From Colletes latitarsis (lineage: Eukaryota; Arthropoda; Insecta; Hymenoptera; Colletidae): a DNA stretch of 64,000 nucleotides. Under the pieces are notes generated by a model that was given only the letters and a program-made list of their open reading frames with translations, searched no databases and was not told where the DNA came from. Made by a program: the position numbers and the translations under genes. Of this stretch, positions 52,892 to 64,000 are shown piece after piece. The stretch spans positions 3,162,001 to 3,226,000 of the forward strand of contig NW_027488365.1 of NCBI RefSeq assembly GCF_051014445.1, read 5' to 3'. Positions within the stretch are counted from its first letter, which is position 1; each line of letters begins with the position of its first letter.

Positions 52892-55800
52892 CATACTTTC
52901 GCGTTTTTCACATACTTGTTGAACAGATCCTGGGTTTTTTCTGGTTTGTATCACGTAGTAGTGTGGTACCACACTGAAACAGTCCAATAAACCTGGTTTG
53001 GATCAATATTTTAGAGGATAACGCATGTTAGGTCTAGGTTAGCCCTGGGATTTTCACTCATCAGACTCATACTTTCGCATTCCTCTCATACTTGTTGAAC
53101 TGATCCTGGGTTTTTTCTGGTTTGGATCACGTAGTAATGTGGTACCACACTGAAACAGTCGATTAAACCTGGTTTCGATCAATATTTTAGAGGATAACGC
53201 AAGTTAAGTCTGGGATTGGTCTGGGATTTGACCTCATCAGACTCGTACTTTCGCTCACTTCACATACTCGTTGAACAGATCCTGGGTTACATTCTGGTTT
53301 GGATCATATAGTAATGTGGTACCACACTGAAACAGTCGATTAAACCAGGTTTCGATCAATATTTTTGAGGATAACGCATGTTGGGTCTAGGTTAGGCCTG
53401 GGATTTTCACTCATCAGACTCATACTTTCGCATTCTTCACATACTTGTTGAACGGATCCTGGGTTTTTTCTGGTTTGGATCACGTTGTAATGTGGGTCCA
53501 CACTGAAACAGTCAATTAAACCTGGTTTCGACCAATATTTTAGAGAATAATTCGTGTTAGGTCTAGGTTAGGTCTGGGATTTGCTCTCATCAGGCTCATT
53601 CTTTCGCATATTTCTCATACTTGATGGCTAGATCCTGGGCTTTTTCTGGATTGCATCACGTAGTAATGTGGTACCACACTGAAACAGTCGATTAAACCTG
53701 GTTTCGATCAATATTTTAGAGGATAACGCAAGTTAAGTCCGGGATTGGTCTGGGATTTGACCTCATCAAACTCATACTTTCGCACACTTCACATACTTGT
53801 TGAACAGATCCTGCGTTTTTTCTGGTATGGATTCCGTAGTAGTGTGCTACCACACTGAAACAGACCATTAAACCTGGTTTCGCTCAATATTTTTGAGGAT
53901 AACGCATGTTAGGTCAAGGTTAGGTCTAAGATTTGCCCTCATCAGGCTCACAGTTTCGCGTTTTTCACATACTTGTTGAACAGATCCTGGGTTTTTTCTG
54001 GTTTGGATCACGAAGTAGTGTGGTACCTCACTGAAACAGTCCATTAAACCTGGTTTCGCTCAATATTTTAGAGGATAACGCATGTTATGTCTAGGTGAGA
54101 CCTGGGATTAGCCCTCATCAGACTCATACTTTCGCATACTTCACATACTTGTTGAACAGATACTGGGTTTTTTTCTCGTTTGGATCACGTAGTAATGTGG
54201 CACCACACTGAAACAGTCGATTAAACCTGGTTTCGATCAATATTTTAGAGGATAACGCAAGTTAGGTCTGGCATAGGTCTGGGATTCGCCCTCATCAGGC
54301 TCATACTTTCGCGTTTTTCACATACTTGTTGAACAGATCCTGGGTTATTTCTGGTTTGCATCACGTAGTAGTGTGGTACCACACTGAAACAGTCCATTAA
54401 CCCTGGTTTGGATCAATATTTTAGAGGATAACACATGTTAGGTCTCGGTTAGCCCTGGGATTTTCACTCATCAGACTCATACTTTCGCATTCCTCTCATA
54501 CTTGTTGAACTGATCCTGGGTTTTTTCTGGTTTGGATCACGTAGTAATGTGGTACCACACTGAAACAGTCCATTAAACCTGGTTTCGCTCAATATTTTAG
54601 AGGATAACGCATGTTAGGTCAAGGTTAGGTCTAGGATTTGCCCTCATCAGGCTCACAGTTTCGCGTTTTTCACATACTTGTTGAACAGATCCTGGGTTTT
54701 TTCTGGTTTGGCTCACGAAGTAGTGTGGTACCACACTGAAACAATCAATTAAACCTGGTCTTGATAAATATTTTAGAGGATAACGCATGTTAGGTTTGGG
54801 TTAGGTTTAGGATTTGCCCTCTGCAGGCTCATACTTTCGCATATCTCTCATACTTCATGGCTAGATCCTGGGCTGTTTCTGGATTGTATCACGTAGTAAT
54901 GTGGTACCACGCTGAAACAGTCAATTAAACCTGGTTTCGATCAATATTTTAGAGAATAATTCAAGTTAGGTCTAGGTTAGGTCTGGGATTTGCTCTCATC
55001 AGGCTCGTTCTTTCGCATATTTCTCATACTTGATGGATAGATCCAGGGCTTTTTCTGGATTGCATCACGTAGTAATGAAGTACAACACTGAAACAGTCAA
55101 TTAAACCTGGTTTCCATCAATATCTTAGAGGACAACGCATGTTAGGTCTGGGGTAGGTCTGGGATTTGCCCTCATCAGGCTCATACTTTCGCGTTTTTCA
55201 CATACTTGTTGAACAGATCCTGGGTTTTTCTGGTTTGGATCACGTAGTACTGTGGTACCACACTGAAACGGTCCGTTAAACCTGGTTTGGATCAATATTT
55301 TAGAGGATAACGCATGTTAGGTCTAGGTTAGGTCTGGGATTTTCACTCATCAGACTCATACTTTCGCATTCTTCACATACTTGTTGAGCGGATCCTGGGT
55401 TTTTTCTGGATTGGTTCACGTAGTAATGTGGTACCACACTGAAACAGTCGATTAAACCTTGTTTCGATCAATATTTTAGAGGATAACGCAAGTTAGGTCT
55501 GGGATAGGTCTGGGATTTGACCTCATCAGACTCATACTTTCGCACTCTTCACATACTTGTTGAACGGATCCTGGGTTTTTTCTGGTTTGGATCACGTAGT
55601 AATGTGGGACCACACGGAAACAGTCAATTAAACCTGGTTTCGATCAATATTTTAGAGAATAATTCATGTTAGGTCTAGGTCAGGTCGGGGATTTGCCCTC
55701 ATCAGGCTCATTCTGTCGCATATTTCTCATACATGTTGAACAGATCCTGGGCTTTTTCTGGATTGCATCACGTAGTAATGTAGTACCACACTGATACAGT

Positions 55801-56803
55801 TAATGAAACCTGGTTTCCATCAATATTTTAGAGGACAACGCAAGTTAGGTCTAGGTAAGGCCTGAGATTTTCACTGATCAGACTCATACTTTCGCATTCT
55901 TCACATACTTGTTGAACGGATCCTGGGTTTTTTCTGGTTTGGAACACGTAGTAATGTGGTAACACACTGAAACATTCAATTAAACCTGGTTTTGATAAAT
56001 ATTTTAGAGAATAACGCATGTTAGGTCTGGGTTAGGTCTAGGATTTGCCCTCATCAGGCTCATACTTTCGCATATTTCTCATACTTCATGGCTAGATCCT
56101 GGGCTACTTCTGGATTGGATCACGTAGTAAAGTGGTGCCACACTGAAACATTCAATGAAACCTGGTCTGGATAAATATTTTAGAGGTTAACGCATGTTAG
56201 GTCAAGGTTAGGTCTAAGATTTGCCCTCATCAGGCTCACAGTTTCGCGTTTTTCACATACTTGTTGAACAGACCCTGGGTTGTTTTTGGTTTGGATCACG
56301 TAGTAATGTGGTACCACACTGAAACGGTCAATTAAACCTGGTTTCGATCAATATTTTAGAGGATAACGCAAGTTAGGTCTGGGTTAGGTCTGGGATTAGC
56401 CCTCACCAGACTCATACTTTCGCATTCTTCACATACTTGTTGAACGGATCCTGGGTTTTTTCTGGTTTGGAACACGTAGTAATGTGGTAACACACTGAAA
56501 CATTCAATTAAACCTGGTTTTGATAAATATTTTAGAGAATAACGCATGTTAGGTCTGGGGTAGGTCTGGGATTTGCCCTCATCAGGCTCATACTTTCGCG
56601 TTTTTCACATACTTGTTGAACAGATCCTGGGTTTTTCTGGTTTGGATCACGTAGTACTGTGGTACCACACTGAAACGGTCCGTTAAACCTGGTTTGGATC
56701 AATATTTTAGAGGATAACGCATGTTAGGTCTAGGTTAGCCCTGGGATTTTCACTCATCAGACTCATACTTTCGCATTCTTCACATACTTGTTGAACGGAT
56801 CCT
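49251..56803 (+). repeat. Second large tandem duplication, unit 1 (period 7553 bp)
   Basis: The 7553-bp stretch from 49251 is repeated from 56804 to the end of the window. It overlaps the 7905-bp unit B but has different ends, so it is a separate event. The period is 43 monomers minus 15 bp and includes the same 18-bp-deleted monomer. The left join lies in gggttttttctgctttgg: before it the copies differ (atcgaggg at 49247, atcctggg at 56800). Confidence 0.93.
55828..56720 (+). repeat. Local short-range duplications
   Basis: A monomer with the rare ggaacacgtag and ggtaacacactg spellings is present at about 55890-56030 and again 528 bp (three monomers) later at about 56418-56558. Next to it, the series at about 55141-55310 (gtctggggtagg, tagtactgtgg, acggtccgtt) recurs at about 56548-56720. 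Both are repeated again in the next 7553-bp unit, so they predate it. Confidence 0.75.
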
Positions 56804-59800
56804 GGGTTTTTTCTGCTTTGGATCACGTAGTAAAGTGGTACCACAATAAAACAGTCAATTAAACCTGGTTTCGATCAATATTTTAGAGGATATCGCAAGT
56901 TAGGTCTGGGATAGGTCTGGGATTTGCCCTCATCAGACTCATACTTTCGCACACTTGACATAATCGTTGATCAGATGCTGGGCTTTTTCTGGTTTGGATC
57001 AGGTAGTAATGTGGTACCACACTGAAACAGTCGATTAAACCTGGTTTCGATCAATATTATTGAGGATAACGCATGTTAGGTCTAGGTTAGGCCTGGGATT
57101 TTCACTCATCAGTCTCATACTTTCGCATTCTTCACATACTTGTTGAACGGATCCTGGGTTTTTTCTGGTTTGGATCACGTAGTAATGTGGTACCACACTG
57201 AAACAGTCGATTAAACCAGGTTTCGATCAATATTTTTGAGGATAACGCATGGTAGGTAGGGTTAGGTCTAGGATTCGCTCTCGTCAGGCTCATACTTCCG
57301 CATGTTTCTCATACTTCAAGGCTAGATCCTGGGCTATTTCTGGATTGGACCACGTAGTAATGTGGTACCACACTGAAACAGTCAATGAAACCTGGTTTCG
57401 ATCAATATTTTAGAGGATAACGCAAGTTAGGTCTGGGATAGGTCTGGGATTCGCCCTAATCAGGCTCATACTTTCGCGTGTTTCACATACTTGTTGTACT
57501 GATCCTGGGTTTTTTCTGGTTTGGATCACGTAGTAATGTGGTACCACACTGAAACAGTCGATTAAACCTGGTTTCGATCAATATATTCGAGGATAACGCA
57601 AGTTAGGTCTGGGATAGGTCTGGGATTTGATCTCATCAGACTCATACTTTCGCACCCTTCACATACTCGTTGAGCAGATCCTGGGTTATATTCTGGTTTG
57701 GATCACATAGCAATGTGGTACCACACTGAAACAGTCGATTAAACCAGGTGTCGATCAATATTTTTGAGTATAACGCGTGTTAGGTCTGATCTCATCAGAC
57801 TCATACTTTCGCACCCTTCACATACTCGTTGAGCAGATCCTGGGTTATTTTCTGGTTTGGATCACATAGTAATGTGGTACCACACTGAAACAGTCGATTA
57901 AACCAGGTGTCGATCAATATTTTTGAGTATAACGCGTGTTAGGTCTAGGTTAGGCCTGGGATTTTCACTCATCAGACTGATACTTTCGCATTCTTCACAT
58001 ACTTGTTGAACGGATCCTGGGTTTTTTCTGGTTTGGATCACGTAGTAGAGTGGTACCACAATAAAACAGTCAATTAAACCTGGTTTCGATCAATATTTTA
58101 AAGGATATCGCAAGTTAGGTCTGGGATAGGTCTGGGATTTGCCCTCATCGGACTCATACTTTCGCACACTTGACATACTCGTTGATCAGATCCTGGGTTT
58201 TTTCTGGTTTGGATCACGTAGTAATGTGGTACCACACTGAAACAGTCGATTAAACCAGGTTTCGATCAATATTTTTGAGGATAACGCATGTTAGGTCTGG
58301 GTTAGGTCTAGGATTTGCTCTCGTCAGGCTCATACTTCCGCATGTTTCTCATACTTCAAGGCTAGATCCTGGGCTATTTCTGGATTGGACCACGTAGTAA
58401 TGTGGTACCACACTGAAACAGTCAATGAAACCTGGTTTCGATCAATATTTTAGAGGATAACGCAAGTTAGGTCTGGGATAGGTCTGGGATTCGCCCTAAT
58501 CAGGCTCATACTTTCGCGTGTTTCACATACTTGTTGTACTGATCCTGGGTTTTTTCTGGTTTGGATCACGTAGTAATGTGGTACCACACTGAAACAGTCG
58601 ATTAAACCTGGTTTCGATCAATATATTAGAGGATAACGCAAGTTAGGTCTGGGATAGGTCTGGGATTTGATCTCATCAGACTCATACTTTCGCACCCTTC
58701 ACATACTCGTTGAACAGATCCTGGGTTATTTTCTGGTTTGGATCACATAGTAATGTGGTACCACACTGAAACAGTCGATTAAACCAGGTGTCGATCAATA
58801 TTTTTGAGGATAACGCATGTTAGGTCTAGGTTAGGCCTGGGATTTTCACTCATCAGACTGATACTTTCGCATTCTTCACATACTTGTTGAACGGATCCTG
58901 GGTTTTTTCTGGTTTGGATCACGTAGTAGAGTGGTACCACAATAAAACAGTCAATTAAACCTGGTTTCGATCAATATTTTAGAGGATATCGCAAGTTAGG
59001 TCTGGGATAGGTCTGGGATTTGCCCTCATCGGACTCATGCTTTCGCACACTTGACATACTCGTTGATCAGATCCTGGGTTTTTTTCTGGTTTGGATCACG
59101 TAGTAATGTGGTACCACACTGAAACAGTCGATTAAACCTGGTTTCGATCAATATTATTGAGGATAACGCATGTTAGGTCTAGGTTAGGCCTGAGATTTTC
59201 ACTCATCAGACTCATACTTTCGCATTCTTCACACACTTGATGAACGGATCCTGGTTTTTTTCAGGTTTGGATCACGTAGTAATGTGGGACCACACTGAAA
59301 CAGTCCATCAAACCTGGTTTGGATCAACATTTTAGAGGATAACGCATGTTAGGTCTAGGTTAGGTCTGGGATTTTCACTCATCAGACTCATACTTTCGCG
59401 TGTTTCACATACTTGTTGTACTGATCCTGGGTTTTTTCTGGTTTGGATCACGTAGTAATGTGGTACCACACTGAAACAGTCGATTAAACCTGGTTTCGAT
59501 CAATATTTTAGAGGATATCGCAAGTTAGGTCTGGGATAGGTCTGGGATTTGCCCTCATCGGACTCATGCTTTCGCACACTTGACATACTCGTTGATCAGA
59601 TCCTGGGCTATTTCTGGATTGGACCACGTAGTAATGTGGTACCACACTGAAACAGTCAATGAAACCTGGTTTCGATCAATATTTTAGAGGATAACGCAAG
59701 TTAGGTCTGGGATAGGTCTGGGATTCGCCCTCATCAGGCTCATACTTTCGCGTGTTTCACATACTTGTTGTACTGATCCTGGGTTTTTTCTGGTTTGGAT

Positions 59801-62800
59801 CACGTAGTAATGTGGTACCACACTGAAACAGTCGATTAAACCTGGTTTCGATCAATATTTTAGAGAATAATTCATGTTAGGTCTAGGTTAGGTCTGGGGT
59901 TTGCTCTCATCAGGCACATTCTTTCGCATATTTCTCATACTTGATGGCTAGATCCTGGGCTGTTTCTGGATTGTATGACATAGTAATGTGGCACCACGCT
60001 GAAACAGTGAATTAAACCTAGTTTCGATCAATATTTTAGAGGATAACGCGAGTTAGGTCTAGGTTAGGCCTGGGATTTGCCCTCATCAGGGTCATACTTT
60101 CGCAGTTTTATCATACATGTTGACCTGATCGAGGGTTTTTTCTGCTTTGGATCACGTAGTAAAGTGGTACCACACTGAAACATTCCATTAAACCTGGTCT
60201 TGACAAATATTTTAGAGGATAACGGATGTTAGGTTTGGGTTAGGTCTAGGATTTGCCCTCATCAGGCTCATACTTTCGCATATTTCTCGTACTTCATGGC
60301 AAGATCCTGGGCTGTTTCTGGATTGTATCACGTAGTAATGTGGTACCACGCTGAAGCAGTCAATTAAACCTGGTTTCGATCAATATTTTAGAGGATAACG
60401 CAAGTTGGGTCTGGCATAGGTCTGGGATTCGCCCTCATCAGGCTCATACTTTCGCGTTTTTCACATACTTGTTGAACAGATCCTGGGTTTTTTCTGGTTT
60501 GTATCACGTAGTAGTGTGGTACCACACTGAAACAGTCCAATAAACCTGGTTTGGATCAATATTTTAGAGGATAACGCATGTTAGGTCTAGGTTAGCCCTG
60601 GGATTTTCACTCATCAGACTCATACTTTCGCATTCCTCTCATACTTGTTGAACTGATCCTGGGTTTTTTCTGGTTTGGATCACGTAGTAATGTGGTACCA
60701 CACTGAAACAGTCGATTAAACCTGGTTTCGATCAATATTTTAGAGGATAACGCAAGTTAAGTCTGGGATTGGTCTGGGATTTGACCTCATCAGACTCGTA
60801 CTTTCGCTCACTTCACATACTCGTTGAACAGATCCTGGGTTACATTCTGGTTTGGATCATATAGTAATGTGGTACCACACTGAAACAGTCGATTAAACCA
60901 GGTTTCGATCAATATTTTTGAGGATAACGCATGTTGGGTCTAGGTTAGGCCTGGGATTTTCACTCATCAGACTCATACTTTCGCATTCTTCACATACTTG
61001 TTGAACGGATCCTGGGTTTTTTCTGGTTTGGATCACGTTGTAATGTGGGTCCACACTGAAACAGTCAATTAAACCTGGTTTCGACCAATATTTTAGAGAA
61101 TAATTCGTGTTAGGTCTAGGTTAGGTCTGGGATTTGCTCTCATCAGGCTCATTCTTTCGCATATTTCTCATACTTGATGGCTAGATCCTGGGCTTTTTCT
61201 GGATTGCATCACGTAGTAATGTGGTACCACACTGAAACAGTCGATTAAACCTGGTTTCGATCAATATTTTAGAGGATAACGCAAGTTAAGTCCGGGATTG
61301 GTCTGGGATTTGACCTCATCAAACTCATACTTTCGCACACTTCACATACTTGTTGAACAGATCCTGCGTTTTTTCTGGTATGGATTCCGTAGTAGTGTGC
61401 TACCACACTGAAACAGACCATTAAACCTGGTTTCGCTCAATATTTTTGAGGATAACGCATGTTAGGTCAAGGTTAGGTCTAAGATTTGCCCTCATCAGGC
61501 TCACAGTTTCGCGTTTTTCACATACTTGTTGAACAGATCCTGGGTTTTTTCTGGTTTGCATCACGAAGTAGTGTGGTACCTCACTGAAACAGTCCATTAA
61601 ACCTGGTTTCGCTCAATATTTTAGAGGATAACGCATGTTATGTCTAGGTGAGACCTGGGATTAGCCCTCATCAGACTCATACTTTCGCATACTTCACATA
61701 CTTGTTGAACAGATACTGGGTTTTTTTCTCGTTTGGATCACGTAGTAATGTGGCACCACACTGAAACAGTCGATTAAACCTGGTTTCGATCAATATTTTA
61801 GAGGATAACGCAAGTTAGGTCTGGCATAGGTCTGGGATTCGCCCTCATCAGGCTCATACTTTCGCGTTTTTCACATACTTGTTGAACAGATCCTGGGTTA
61901 TTTCTGGTTTGCATCACGTAGTAGTGTGGTACCACACTGAAACAGTCCATTAACCCTGGTTTGGATCAATATTTTAGAGGATAACACATGTTAGGTCTCG
62001 GTTAGCCCTGGGATTTTCACTCATCAGACTCATACTTTCGCATTCCTCTCATACTTGTTGAACTGATCCTGGGTTTTTTCTGGTTTGGATCACGTAGTAA
62101 TGTGGTACCACACTGAAACAGTCCATTAAACCTGGTTTCGCTCAATATTTTAGAGGATAACGCATGTTAGGTCAAGGTTAGGTCTAGGATTTGCCCTCAT
62201 CAGGCTCACAGTTTCGCGTTTTTCACATACTTGTTGAACAGATCCTGGGTTTTTTCTGGTTTGGCTCACGAAGTAGTGTGGTACCACACTGAAACAATCA
62301 ATTAAACCTGGTCTTGATAAATATTTTAGAGGATAACGCATGTTAGGTTTGGGTTAGGTTTAGGATTTGCCCTCTGCAGGCTCATACTTTCGCATATCTC
62401 TCATACTTCATGGCTAGATCCTGGGCTGTTTCTGGATTGTATCACGTAGTAATGTGGTACCACGCTGAAACAGTCAATTAAACCTGGTTTCGATCAATAT
62501 TTTAGAGAATAATTCAAGTTAGGTCTAGGTTAGGTCTGGGATTTGCTCTCATCAGGCTCGTTCTTTCGCATATTTCTCATACTTGATGGATAGATCCAGG
62601 GCTTTTTCTGGATTGCATCACGTAGTAATGAAGTACAACACTGAAACAGTCAATTAAACCTGGTTTCCATCAATATCTTAGAGGACAACGCATGTTAGGT
62701 CTGGGGTAGGTCTGGGATTTGCCCTCATCAGGCTCATACTTTCGCGTTTTTCACATACTTGTTGAACAGATCCTGGGTTTTTCTGGTTTGGATCACGTAG

Positions 62801-64000
62801 TACTGTGGTACCACACTGAAACGGTCCGTTAAACCTGGTTTGGATCAATATTTTAGAGGATAACGCATGTTAGGTCTAGGTTAGGTCTGGGATTTTCACT
62901 CATCAGACTCATACTTTCGCATTCTTCACATACTTGTTGAGCGGATCCTGGGTTTTTTCTGGATTGGTTCACGTAGTAATGTGGTACCACACTGAAACAG
63001 TCGATTAAACCTTGTTTCGATCAATATTTTAGAGGATAACGCAAGTTAGGTCTGGGATAGGTCTGGGATTTGACCTCATCAGACTCATACTTTCGCACTC
63101 TTCACATACTTGTTGAACGGATCCTGGGTTTTTTCTGGTTTGGATCACGTAGTAATGTGGGACCACACGGAAACAGTCAATTAAACCTGGTTTCGATCAA
63201 TATTTTAGAGAATAATTCATGTTAGGTCTAGGTCAGGTCGGGGATTTGCCCTCATCAGGCTCATTCTGTCGCATATTTCTCATACATGTTGAACAGATCC
63301 TGGGCTTTTTCTGGATTGCATCACGTAGTAATGTAGTACCACACTGATACAGTTAATGAAACCTGGTTTCCATCAATATTTTAGAGGACAACGCAAGTTA
63401 GGTCTAGGTAAGGCCTGAGATTTTCACTGATCAGACTCATACTTTCGCATTCTTCACATACTTGTTGAACGGATCCTGGGTTTTTTCTGGTTTGGAACAC
63501 GTAGTAATGTGGTAACACACTGAAACATTCAATTAAACCTGGTTTTGATAAATATTTTAGAGAATAACGCATGTTAGGTCTGGGTTAGGTCTAGGATTTG
63601 CCCTCATCAGGCTCATACTTTCGCATATTTCTCATACTTCATGGCTAGATCCTGGGCTACTTCTGGATTGGATCACGTAGTAAAGTGGTGCCACACTGAA
63701 ACATTCAATGAAACCTGGTCTGGATAAATATTTTAGAGGTTAACGCATGTTAGGTCAAGGTTAGGTCTAAGATTTGCCCTCATCAGGCTCACAGTTTCGC
63801 GTTTTTCACATACTTGTTGAACAGACCCTGGGTTGTTTTTGGTTTGGATCACGTAGTAATGTGGTACCACACTGAAACGGTCAATTAAACCTGGTTTCGA
63901 TCAATATTTTAGAGGATAACGCAAGTTAGGTCTGGGTTAGGTCTGGGATTAGCCCTCACCAGACTCATACTTTCGCATTCTTCACATACTTGTTGAACGG
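56804..64000 (+). repeat. Second large tandem duplication, unit 2 (cut by window end)
   Basis: Copy of 49251-56447, still matching at base 64000; a full unit would end near 64356. Very few differences were noticed, for example gcatcacgaag near 61558 against ggatcacgaag near 54005. Because it overlaps the earlier event, the core at 41346-44985, 49251-52890 and 56804-60443 is present three times. Confidence 0.93.

Larger units (their letters stand above)
27184..64000. repeat. 176-bp satellite array, right segment
   Basis: Continuation of the same satellite, about 209 monomers, in the same orientation and register, running off the right edge. From 27 to 37 kb it is a mosaic of duplications of 2 to 26 monomers. 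From about 37 kb it is dominated by two large near-identical tandem duplications. No gene, RNA gene or second mobile insertion was found in this stretch. Confidence 0.97.

Noticed and set aside
700..63572. About 45 minus-strand open frames of 63-90 codons with near-identical translations, which could look like a family of small genes
   Set aside because: Each is the same monomer read in the same place. The frame is slightly longer than one monomer (192 bp against 176 bp), and 176 is not a multiple of three, so it cannot continue. Changes between copies are not biased toward silent sites by eye, other monomers break the frame with stops, and there is no promoter or splice context. Array homogenisation is enough to explain the similarity.
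1..64000. CENP-B box (nTTCGnnnnAnnCGGGn) in the monomers
   Set aside because: I looked at the TTCG sites (ctttcgc, gtttcgatc) on both strands and none has the CGGG part at the right spacing. Absence by eye in about 360 variants is not proof.
1..64000. CRISPR array
   Set aside because: The repeat is 176 bp and directly contiguous, with no unique spacers, and the DNA is eukaryotic in character.
1..64000. gggttttttctgg runs as transcription terminators
   Set aside because: The T runs are part of the monomer and are not preceded by stable stems or genes.
1..64000. A true interstitial telomere tract
   Set aside because: No stretch has more than two tandem TTAGGTCTRGG units; the block is embedded in the satellite monomer and is not a telomere tract in itself.

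Overview
This window is essentially one long satellite DNA array with no convincing host gene. A monomer of about 176 bp is repeated head to tail in a single orientation from base 1 to base 64000, roughly 360 times. The array is broken only once, by a GC-rich retroposed insert at 26597-27183. The monomer period can be read directly: the string ttagag recurs at 3165 and 3341, and attttagagg at 521 and 697, each exactly 176 bp apart. The DNA is eukaryotic: a long AT-rich satellite, a poly(A)-tailed insert and a target-site duplication.

Within each monomer is a 22-bp stretch made of two 11-bp units of the form TTAGGTCTRGG. This resembles the arthropod telomere repeat TTAGG. From memory it also resembles 11-bp telomere variants reported in some Hymenoptera. 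With the insert's 3' end, which looks to me like an insect R1-clade LINE tail, this points weakly to an insect, perhaps a hymenopteran. Whether the array is subtelomeric, pericentromeric or centromeric cannot be decided here.

Layout. 1-26596: satellite with many overlapping duplications of different ages, the largest being 6847-9930 copied at 14067-17150. 26597-27183: insert of 547 bp, full of inverted repeats, ending in an uninterrupted A tail, and flanked by a 14-16 bp duplication of satellite sequence. The same monomer without the insert survives near 20770. 27184-37081: satellite with nested duplications of 2 to 26 monomers. 37082-64000: two successive, nearly perfect large tandem duplications (periods 7905 and 7553 bp), which leave a core of about 3.64 kb in three copies.

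The array appears to evolve by unequal exchange and patchy conversion. The left part is old and diverged, the right part is young and nearly identical. About 45 short minus-strand open frames of 63-90 codons exist, but they are the same monomer read again and again, and I do not treat them as genes.
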